A stretch of 64,000 nt of DNA from Acheta domesticus (taxonomy: Eukaryota > Arthropoda > Insecta > Orthoptera > Gryllidae): assembly GCA_031308135.1 (NCBI GenBank), contig JAHLJT010000631.1:215583773-215647772 (forward strand), in the 5' to 3' direction. Each line of letters opens with the position of its first letter. Position 1 is the stretch's first letter. Under the pieces are notes generated by a model, which was not told the DNA's origin, searched no databases, and saw only the letters and a list, made by a program, of their open reading frames with translations. Positions 39,801 to 51,800 of this stretch are shown here, piece after piece. The position numbers and the translations under genes were made by a program.

Positions 39801-42800
39801 TATGCTGCTGAATTAAAAAATTATTATTTTATGCAGGTTGCATGTCAGTATTTAATTTTCCATTTTCTCCAAAAACAAAGATAAAGAAAAAGTCACAATA
39901 AATTTAAACCTTTTATAATTTTCTCTTCTTTAATTTACAAAAAAAAAGTTTGTGTGATAATGAGAACCACAAAAGTAATTTCAAATTTGTAACATGTATG
40001 GTATGTTAAATTAAAATTAATGTTGATAGGCATGATTCTCTTTAGTGAGAGATTTTATATGATCATGCTATTTTGAAATTCTTAATAACATACAGATTAC
40101 TGCATTCAGAGCTACTTACCTTTTCCAGGAGGTCTAGAACAGAGGAAAACACTCCATGATAGCATGAGGAACTTGTCAATGCTGGGTACATATACACAGT
40201 TGTTTGGGTGAGTACATGGTATTTTCACTACTCACAATGGGTGATAGTGCCTCCCAGCGGGTCTCCCTTGAAGTCAAACTCCACATCCAGGTATTTGCCC
40301 TGTGCACAATACAGATTACAAAACAAATACAATGCCGTTCAGTTTTACCAATTGTTTATCTGATTTAAAATAAAATGGAAAAGTTTCAAACTTATTTGAA
40401 TACCTCAGATGGCTTACTTTTGAAATTTAAAATGACAATGGAACAGACAAGGGAAAAATCTTCAATGAAAAATTATACATGGGCCAGATAAAACTTATCA
40501 CAAAGTTCTTTTATTAAAGCTGTCAGATGATGGTTTCTATTTAATATTGCATCAGCTTCAAGCATTTTAAAGCACCCCAAATTAATTTTTATCCTCCATT
40601 CTATAACTTTCATGTCACAATATTGTTTTTATAATGAGCTTGGCTGTCACTCAACTGAATGAAAGATTGCTAGGAGAAATGGCTGTCAGTCCTGCAATCA
40701 TTCATCCCAAGTTCAATAGAAAATTTAATTTTGAAGGAACAATCTGCTAATTGAAAATATTCCAATTTTCATAAAAGGGTACTTACAAATCTGGAGGAGT
40801 TGTCATTTCTTTGAGTCTTGGCATTTCCAAATGCTACAACAGAAATAAATACTTTTATAATATTTTGTCTTTAGAAATAAGGGAAAATAATATTTATCTC
40901 CATTTGTGAATTAGTAAATGATGTAATAAAAATTTGAAAATTAAGTAACAGAAATAAAAAATTATATAATTCAACAGATGAGCTTCAATAAATACATATC
41001 AAATTTTCTCTCTGTGTGATTAATAAATTCATTTTATTAACAAGAAAATTATAGAACTGGTTCATCATTATATCAAACAAAATCTTTGATAATTTGTCCC
41101 TAGTTCCAGACCAAATAATGATAATTTTATTATTGAATCCTTATTCAAACTTTTCCAAATTTATTGTGAAACAATATTAAAGAATAAATTTGTTCAATTT
41201 TTTTTCTGCACATCACACAAAAATTGGAGTTGTCTCTTATGTAATTTTTAACAAAATAAATGACAATGGATTTTTACAAAATGAAAATGGCAGTTTCTGC
41301 ATAACTAAATCACATATAAGGAATGTATAATGTTCACGGACAATGTTTAAGTTTGTATTACATTCCAAAATACAATAAAAACATTTAAGTAAAATGTTTG
41401 CAATGCAAATGAATTGAAATATTAAAATTCCTTCATCTGCAATATTCAACTACACAGTATGTTAACATTTTATTTCCAGTTTTGGATTCGAATTACATTA
41501 GAAATAATATCTTCACGTTTAAATTAAAAATATTAACTAACCAAGATTAGTTGAAATTATGTCTAACCTTGTTATAAATCAATGAAAAACAAGATCTTCA
41601 TTTCATTTAAGTTTACTTGGTATTAACGTCACTCTTCTGACTCAAAAGAATATGCAACTATTGTAACCTTTGAATCAATTCATTTAACAAAGAAAAAAAC
41701 ACAAACAGGAAAGGAATACAATTGTGCTTTCTTTTCCACATGTTCAAAAAAGAATGAGAGCTAAACAGGCAGTGCACAATGACCAGTGAAGGTTAAGGGA
41801 AGGAGATCTGGGGCAGATGTGGTAGTGAAAAATGGGGAGGGTAAAAGAACCAGGGACAGGGACGAGGCAAGGCATGGAAGAGGACAAAGACTGGACCTGA
41901 AAGAACTATGAGATGAGAACTAAGAATGGAGGTAAAGATGGGTTGATGGGGTTCATGGCATGGATTGAGGTGAATTTGTGTGGGTTGGGCTGTATTGAGT
42001 AGGGTCGTGGTGTATTGGGGTGGGAAGGAATGGGGTGGGGTGTGGTGTGGTGGGGTGGGGAGGGGATGGTGTGGTGTGGTGGGGCAGGGTAGGGTAGGGT
42101 GGGGTGATGTGGGTCGTGTCGGGTCGTGTTGGGTCAGGTCGGGTTGGTGTGGTGTGGTGTGGTGTGGTGTGGGGTGGGTTTGATTGATTGATTGTTAGTG
42201 ATTCATCGGGAGTGTTGGTGATCTTCCCGCGCTGGATGGCGAGATCCGGTGCCGACCTATCGTCGACTAGCGTTTCCCCCCCTAATCAGGTATCTCCCAC
42301 CAACGGGGCGCCGACCCAGCAGGGACAAGCTCTAAGCCCCCAACCGATCTCTCGACATGTATGGTCATGTAGCACATGTTAGTGTGTGTGTGTGTTAGTG
42401 TGGTATCGTATGGTGAGGTGAGGTGGGGTGGGGTAGGGTAGGGTGAGGTGATGTGGGGTAGGGTGGGGTGGGGTGAGGTGGGGTAGGGTGGGGTGGAGCG
42501 GGGCGATGTGGGTTGGGTTTGGTTTGGTTGATGTTTGTTGGTGTGGAATGGGGTGGGGTGCGGCAGTGTGATGAGGTGGGATGGGTGGGGCGATGTAGGT
42601 TGGGTTGGATTGTGGTGGGGTGGGGTGAGTTGTGGCGGGGAGGGGCGTCAGGAGAAGGGGACAGGAAGGGAGGGGAAAGGCTCGAGGGCGCTGGCTCACC
42701 TTCGAGCACGGGCCCAGCGTGCAGGAGGCGTGGCGCGGCGCCGGGGGGCGGGTCGGAGGCAGCGCCCGACGCCAGGAAGTGCAACAGCACGCGCCCGGCC

Positions 42801-45800
42801 TCCGTCTTGCCTGCGCCGCTCTCGCCCGACAACACCAGCGCTTGGTCCTGGCCGCGGTCGCGCAGGAAACGGCGCGCCGCCCCGGCCACGGCGTACCTGC
42901 GCCAGCACCCGCATCCATCAGCGCCGCCTGCGTCAGCTCTCTGGCGAGCGCCACCACTTTCCCCTCCGCAACAAGCACATCAACTATTACCACACCAAAA
43001 CTAGTCTTGTAGGTTGGAATGCGCCGTCCGCGAGTATTAAGGATTTCACCCGGTCTAATTTTCGAGTTCAATTTGTGTTGTTCGCTTGTTCCTAGAAAAT
43101 CATTTGATAATCCAATACTTAAAATATAACGATCACAGTGAGATTGACAACGTTTCAGAAGCTAGATTGATACATGTCTACACGCAGAAATTGTAATAAT
43201 TCGTGATATCCTGCAATAATTTTTTAGCATGTACATTTAATAGGTGAAATATCCAACAATCTAATGCTTTATATGAGCTAAATCGGAAATTATCAATACC
43301 ATACTTTTCATAAGTAATACATAATTTGTGGCTGGTTATAATTATTGTAACAACAATAGGATATCATGCAACTAGTGTGTAATGTTTAATTTTTTAGCAC
43401 ACGACTTGACGAATGGATTCTGTAGGAGCGCCTACATAATTCTCCCAAGTACAAGCGAGTTGCATATACTAATTTTACTTCCTCAAATAGAAAATGTTGT
43501 GCAGAAAATATTGTAATGATGCAAAAACTCGTTACAGCATTTCGAGATTTTGACGAAAATACACATTTTGGGAGTCCTTGAATCCGAAAAGGTGTTTTTT
43601 AAACAACTTTCTGCCCGTCCATCATTAGCGCCTTTTGTACACAAAATTTTCGCCACAATTGATATTCTAGTAGTAGGAAATGGTGTGGCATTTACGATGC
43701 TATCAATGAAATCAATATTTGATGTAGGCTCCTCATCGTAATTGTTTATTTTCGCATAAAGCTTTTTCGGCCGCATTGCGGCCATCTTCAGTGCTCTTAG
43801 AGGCTGTCTGTCTGGACTGAGGCCCACAGCCGCCTCTAAGAGCACTGAAGATGGCCGCAATGCGGCCGAAAAAGCTTTATGCGAAAATAAACAATTACGA
43901 TGAGGAGCCTACATCAAATATTGATTTCATTTAATTGATATTCTCTGACCAATATGGCCGCACTCAAAGCTTTACGAACTTGAAATGGATCTTTTCATCA
44001 TTAAATAAAGTATCCACGGCTTTTATGAAAACATTTAGGGGTCGTCCATAAATTAAGTAACGCTAAAGGGGGAGGGTGGGGTCTAAGGCAGCTTTACGCT
44101 GGGTTACATGGGGGAAGGGGGGTATTAGTTAAGCGTCACGTAACTTTGATATTTATTCTTTTTACAGTTTTCAAAGGCCTGTACCAAAACATTACAATAT
44201 TAAATAATTAATTTGTTTTAAAACAAAGTTATTAGTTGTAAATAGTTACAATAAATTAAAATATTTTTAAAATTTTTTTGAATCTGTAAGATTACGAAGA
44301 AAATATTAAAAACTGATATGAAGAATATTCTAGAATCCATTTAAATTGGCGCTGTATACTCTCGCTCTTGCATCCCACGACGGGGTGTGCATAGCTGATC
44401 GACCATTTTTCGCCCAAGCATTCTTCTTTCCCTCACAACTTGCCCCAATCTTATTATTAGGTGCAGCCATCATCGCCAACTAATTTCTACTGTAAACATC
44501 ATTAATTTTAATATTCAACATAAGTAAAAAAACAAATTGTTTTTACTGTGTTATAATTTATTTTCATTTCTTACATTTAAAAGGGCGGAGGTTGCAGAAA
44601 GCGTTACGTAATTAATTAGGGCAGGTTCGAGCACGTGTTATGAGTGTATAAGGGGGGAGGGGGTATTGAAAATACTCGAAATTTACGTTACGTAATTTAT
44701 GGACGGTCCCTTATAAGTAATTAGCATGACGCTCCTTAACTTGATTTGTTACATCATCAGATTACAAAACATTATGGTAAAAATTATGTACATAAGGTTA
44801 GTGTTTTCTACATTTCCCATCATTTTTAGTAACCTGATGATGTAACCAATCAAGTTATGAAACGACGTGCTAATTGCCTATAAGTGATTGTCAAAAACCG
44901 TGGATACGTTTTTTATTGATACAAATATAACTACCAAGAAGATTTCTTCTACTTTACAAGTTCTACTGGGTCTTTTCATTTTTAGGGTTCTTTACAGCCC
45001 CATTTTTTCTTTAAATTTGTTTCCTGACTAGAATACACAAATTAAAATGGTGCAGGTACGATTTTCATCAATCCATCAGGATTTCCAAAAATTGCAAAAG
45101 TTAAAATATTTTTTGAATTGCCTTCTAACTCTAGATTATTTAAGAATTTAATCTATGTAAGATTACAGAATTTAATCTAACAAAACTCTAAATTATTTAA
45201 TAAAATATGTTCTTCAAAACTATCAACAACAAAAATTCAATAGTAGCGAGCCATTTTAATTTAATCTTTTGAATATTAAAAGTAATTAAGTTATGTTCTG
45301 TTTTCGAACCACTCGTGCTTTGTTTTTGTTGGGAGTTTTCAAGTAATTGCTAAAATGTTAGTAGGATAGGACGTTGCAATATTACATAAACTATCAATAA
45401 TATGAGAAAATATGGGAGCTGTAGGAGCACTAATTTTTTATGACATCATTAAAAATGAATTAAGTCAAAATAATTTTGAAGATTTTTTCAAACTTGAGAC
45501 TTTTAACCGTCTTGAGGAATGTGGCGTCATTTTTATGTTCGCAACGTGTTTGTGTTGATCCAAATGATTGCAATTAATTGTTTCAAGAATAGACTTAATG
45601 ACGGTCTTCCACAAGAAGTACTATATAATTCATCTCAAGAAAAATTATGAACTTGAATAAATAATACGAGTACACACCCTTTTAAGTTAGATGAAAATAA
45701 AATAGGAGAAAGAAATGATACATAGAACATTATCGGCGAGACGATTGTACTACTCGTTCACTTTACATTTGCAGACGGAGCGCTGCGATCTGTTTACATG

Positions 45801-48775
45801 AGGTCACCGCCGACTGAATGAGAAACGCGCGTCTGCAGTATATACTGACCGTTTAATATGATATAGATGGCGGTGAGCAGCACACACAGCCCCGGCGGGG
45901 CAAGAACATAACCATTAAGCAGTAGATAAGTGCAAAAATATTGTACGTGAATGTTGTGAATAGCGTGTGGTGTGATCTATTTTATTGTATATTATCTTAA
46001 TCATTTAAGAGTACGACTCCAGCTCACTGTCAGAAAGACATAATTCGTCAGCTGTGTCCGTAGCGCTTGTGCTGCCTTCGGAGACGGCTGATTGGTCAGA
46101 AGCTGATTGACATCGGGGCCATTCGTGTATTCTCGGTTGTGTGTTCGGGCCTTCACTTTCAAAACAAAATTAGTTCCTAATTCTGCCGTCTGCAAATGTA
46201 AAGTGAACGAGTAATACTTGCTTAAACACGTATCACAACTGGTTGGTTAATCGTATCCAATACTAGTCGTAGATTTACTAAATGTAGTGTGTTATAACTG
46301 GTAAATGTGATGTATTGATATCGTATATTTTGCCTCTTGGTCATCATTCATTTATTCCGTTCGTCAACACGATTGATAGAGATTAATATAGTATCATTGT
46401 ATTCTTGAGTGAACCGCGTCACGTGTCAGGTACGTCAACCATGACTTCATTCACGCAGAAAAGCTGGGCCATAATCATTTGCGCAATGAAAAGCCAGACT
46501 ACTAACAATTTGGATCACTTAAAAAGCTCGTTTATAGAGATGATGTGACACAAAACAAACTTCGTGTATAAGTTCAAAGGTTCTTAATTTCAATTTTTAA
46601 ATCCAACGATTAACTACTTTGTAACACATTTTTATTGCGTTAATTTATCTTGTTTTGATTACGATTCAAAGAGTTGAAAACAAAACTTAAGAACATTCTC
46701 TACGACGTACAAACCATGGTTAGAATACAAAAAAATTAGAACCCATTGTTTGGAAAATAATACTTCTGATCCCTGCCTACTGATTGGACAGTGTTATTTC
46801 GCTGTAGGTGTACGGCAAAGTGGTATTTTGCGAGACACTTACGTGCAAAGTTAACAAAACACAGGGGCAACGGAATAATCATGTATCTGATGCCATTTCT
46901 CATAATGTGAATTATTTCAAGACTACGTAATTGTAAACTTCCATGGATATCCTACTCAAAAAATCGAACGAATATGTCTGGTATAATCATTTCAACATTT
47001 CATTCATAGGCCAAAGACTCACAGTCAAGAAACCGCATATTTCAAGAATAACAAAAATTGGAATTGAATTAAAAATTCCGGAAGAGCTTTAATTATTCCA
47101 TATTAACAATACATTTTTTATTACCTACAACTTATAAACGTATTTGTAGGTAATCTCGTGAGGTCAATGTTAAATGAAGTGAAATTAACACACTTTATCA
47201 ATGATCTGTGCAAAGTATACACTTTTATTCCGCGAATGCAATGTTGGAAATTTGTATTTCACTCTAGTTAAGCGGTAAAAGTGAAAGCTATGCGTACTCT
47301 CCAATCTATTGCGAAACGGACAGGAGTAGTCCGAAAAGGGGTCAGGGGTGAAAGGGGCGAGGGCCGTAAGGAGCTTTGGCCCCGCGGCGCGGCGGTGACG
47401 TGTACACGCGGGCGGGCGCCTAGGTCTTCGGCGCGGGCGGTGGCGCCGGTGGACCGGCGCGGCGCGGCGCGGTGGGCCCGAATGCGCGCGGCCGCGTGCA
47501 AGGGGTCAAGCGCGGAAGCCCCGCAAAGGCACCCCGCCTCGCCCACCCGCCGCTCATCCCCTCCAGCGCCCGCCCGCCCGCCCGATCCCTCCGTCGCCGC
47601 CCCTGCCCCCCGCGGGCGACGGGTCGCGGGCGCAGTCGACCTGCGCGCCCTCCCGGCCCGGCCCGGCCCCTCCCCGCCTCGCCTTGGCCGGGGCACGCTG
47701 CCAAATCCTCGCACAAATGGGCCCTCCGAGGACCCCGTAAAGCGAGCCCTCGATGCCGCCGCCAAGAGGGAAAGAAATTAGGCGCACCCCAGACCATGCG
47801 GGTCGCTCAAATGGGGCTAACATGGGCCATGACCCCTTGGCTAATCAGCTTGAATCACATCTGATCACTGCAAAGGACTTCTTGCAATCGAATTCGTTCA
47901 AGAAGGATTATTTATTTTAAGGGAAATGGATATTTGATTAATGAAATTACATTGCCCTTTACCTGTTATCTTTATCTCCATTTATTACATTAGAAAATAA
48001 TTCCTAAAAAACAAACACGTGAAATTTCTCTAGGGTGATACAGACATCTGAATTGTTACAGAACATTTACTTGGTGTAATACTATGCTCTAATACCAACA
48101 TAAACCATTACACAGAGAAATAAAAGGCCACTCCTAACGGCCAGCGTCCGCTAAGAATTTTAGGGGTCGCCATCAGTTAAGAAGAATCTAAATCAGAAGA
48201 CATCAAACTAGCAAAGCTTCTGAGCAAACGTGCAGTTTTTATATCCTACTGTGAGCAATCAAAAACAGGATATAAATAACAACTTTCATAAAACAATCCA
48301 CATTAGAAAATGTTTGATATTCACACGCAGAACATAACGGACATAGCCTTAAGGTCACACAATCAACTAGGAGATTGACAGTGGCAGCTGCACGGAATAT
48401 GCAAGCAACTGTTTTCGTGAGTCGTTTATCAGTCCTCAGTGAGGCAACTCCTGGTTGGACAACCTGACTGTACCGAAAATTTCCCCACGGGTTAGTAGCA
48501 GCTCGCTGTCGACGGTTTAGCGATCTCTGAACTAAACAAGTGTTATTGCAAAAGATGACTATGAGAAATTCTATTCAATTCATCTTGTATTATTTGCATG
48601 ATTTTTTTCTCATTAGAAGGCACTAATAATCGACTGTCGGTCCACAATAAAAATAGCGGTCTTATCGGTTAGAAATCTCGGCTTTCAACTCGATTGTCTC
48701 TATATAGGTCCAAAGTAACGACAGAAATCTACAAAGACCTTTGACTGACCTATGAAGGGTTGTTGCACACACAAT

Positions 48776-48828
<53 letters not shown>

Positions 48829-51800
48829 CACTGTAATGTCTTTATTTATTAATTTATTTATGTCAAAAACAGTTAAAAACTGCGTATGACGAGCTATGGG
48901 GAGAAGTGAATTTTGTGCACGTTTTCATAATTCTGTGGTCTCTATCCTAAACCATATTCTAGTCGAATTTTGAATACAGAAAAGAGAGATTTTTTTCGAG
49001 TTTTGTTGACAAAAATATTCGCTCCTATATAATAAAATATATTTTCAAAGGTAAATTAGCTATAAATTCCTACCCTGAACCCTCATGTTCTTCATGAAAG
49101 AATAATACTTTTTGTCGCGATAATATGAAAAACGATAATTTGAATAACTATATTTCCCACTGAAATTCAGAAGACGTGCACAAATAATGAAGTTACATTT
49201 ATGTCCAGAAGCAAAACAAGGGACCATCTCAGCATTTGCTCAAGGATCAGGGAAACTGGACGAAAAACCTGATCGAGATGGGGGCCATCAACCCAGAAAC
49301 TGTGGTACAATACTTGTTACAGGTTCTTTAGAATTATACAGTCCAAATGATAAATAATTACATTAACTATCATTGTTAAAATTAATTCTACTTTCCTTTT
49401 TGATGCTCGGTCTTGAATCTGAATTTCGATGTATTATATAATGTCCAACATTGTTGAGAAAGTTAATAAATAATAATAATACTCAGAATCAAACCAATAA
49501 TAAGAATCAGACCAGCCCGGACGACAATATGAATACGTAAAGAGAAACTTTAATTACTGCTTATAAAAAGTATCAAATGAGCAATTGTATAATTCTGTAT
49601 GAATCGTATAACGAAGGCATTTTGACGGAAACAAGAAATGCCGTAGGGATATATTTAAATGCCCGATTTGCATGCCAAAATATATTTACAAAAGCAATAC
49701 CCTGGAAAGCAGCGACAAAAAATCTTGGAGTGCTTCCCACTTCGCTGACAGCAATTTTTCTTTCTAAGATCTCCAAATCCGTTTCTCTTTCTTGAAACAA
49801 ATAACTAACTGGAACACCCCGGAAGTTTGCGATGAAACTAGATAAAGGGAGCGTTGAATACACGTTTCTACTTTTCGTGATATTTAGAATCATCAAAGAA
49901 TATCAAAAAAGTCATTTGTCCAATTTCGATATTGGTGAATTGGAAATATTGCAAATAATAGTATAATATTATTGTAAGATTACTTTGAATAGGCCACCCA
50001 TTTCTCAGTAATCAATGCAACACATCTGGCTTCTTCAACCAAAAAATCCCTCGGTCATTTTCCCAATTTTCGAAAGATCGATTTTAGCATAATTCTGGAC
50101 AAATCATCCAAAGTTTAATTTCAGCAAACAGCAGCGGTATTCAGTCAAAAAATTAGGAATCGAAAATGTATTACATAACTCTTTCAATCAGTCACCAACA
50201 CTGTCTTTCATTAAATTTGTTTTTAAGCAAGAACATTATTGTGACCAAGTGTTACGTGATGCCCTACACGATACAAACTTTTTCCCTTCAGCACAATGAA
50301 TTATTCGAAAGAAATGACTGCAATGTTCCTTCAATTAAAACCACGTGGAATCGTAATCGTGTATCCTGTTTCACTCGTGACTCCACATTTGACGAAGATC
50401 GATAACGAAGCGAAAGGAGAAGTCACGTGCTGGACGTCCTAGAGAGAAGGGCGGCGTGCGTGTCGCCGCGTGCGCGAGAGGTGTTTGGACCGGTGGCGTG
50501 AGCTGGGCAAGGGCCGACGGCCGAGTGGGAAAGGAACACGTGGCGGGGCAATGTCGACAACCGCAGAGGCTGCTCGCCCGATCGCCCGTTCGCTCCGGTG
50601 CAGCGCGTGCGAGAGCTGCGGGTACATCCATCACGTGCGGGCGGCGACCGCACGTCTGTCCAGCTGTCTGTCCGGCAGCGGCGGCGGCGATGGGGCGCTC
50701 TCCCACGAGCCCTCCTCCCACCTCGCTTTCGTCCGCCCCCCACCCCTCCAGGCGCCTCCGCCCTTTCCTTTCTTCGCCATCTCTCTTTCAATTGCTCGGT
50801 TTCCCGTGGAATCTTTCTCTGCCTCCCGCTCGGGCTTTCAACTTCCGGCCTGTCCGATCCTGCGGCTGCAGACCTTGCCCTCCTTCCGGCTCTCCCCCCC
50901 ACCCCCCGGCGACCCGCGCGGGGAAATGAGACCTGACTCGTCCTCGCTCTATAAGGTTGCCCTCAGCTCATGTGAGCATATCGTCTGCGGTGCACGCCCC
51001 GCAAAGGCCTTGCTGCCATTCAATGAAGTCGTAGGCTTCCGCGGCCTCATGTGGATGATCTTGGCTGTCCGGATGACGCGTCGAAGGCTGTGTTGCCGAC
51101 GTTTCGACCATCTTATCGTGGTCTTCCTCAGGGCTGGAATGCATAAGATGGTCGAAACGTCGGCAACACAGCCTTCGACGCGGCGTCACCCGGACAGCCA
51201 AGATCATCCACATAGCTGCCATTCAGTTTTCCTCACGAGCGTTATCAAGTAGTAACTCAGCTGTGGAACGGAGAGAAATCCATAGCAGGTCATTTTACAG
51301 TTTTATTTTTATATTTTATGCCATTATGGAAAATTATGTACATTATTTTTTTCATTGCTGCAAACATTTTATTTTGAAACATGCTACATTAAACCCTTAA
51401 CGTTCTCATAAATACTTTGATTTGTTTAATTTTACTTTCCCAAATTGTTTCAAAACAGTAGATAAACCGTATCTAGTTTCTTCATCCATGTATATTATAA
51501 ACAATGATTACATTCATTCAAATCGTTCTGGGCAGACTATTTAATCGGCAATTTTCACTTAAATGCGATCTACATTCCTGATTGAAAATAAATAGGATCT
51601 ACCAATATGGTTCTTTTCACGCCCAATACTATCGCAAACGTTACTATGTACGTTCAATTCCAATATGCATACGAAATTTTTATTACGTGATGTAGAAAAA
51701 AGCAACAAAAACTGCTTTTGTCATGACTAGGAAGTTGATGATTGATGAGGTAGTAGTGGCTTGCTAAGTGTATATTAACACTGTGCAAGAGTGGCTCTCA

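Noticed and set aside
47268..47864. Frames of 125-166 codons on both strands
   Set aside because: GC-rich composition removes stop codons. The frames overlap on both strands and are Arg/Ala/Pro-rich without motifs.
50371..51252. A 260-codon plus-strand frame and overlapping minus frames
   Set aside because: The frame runs through a CpG island into a fold-back element, and the product has no recognisable domain.
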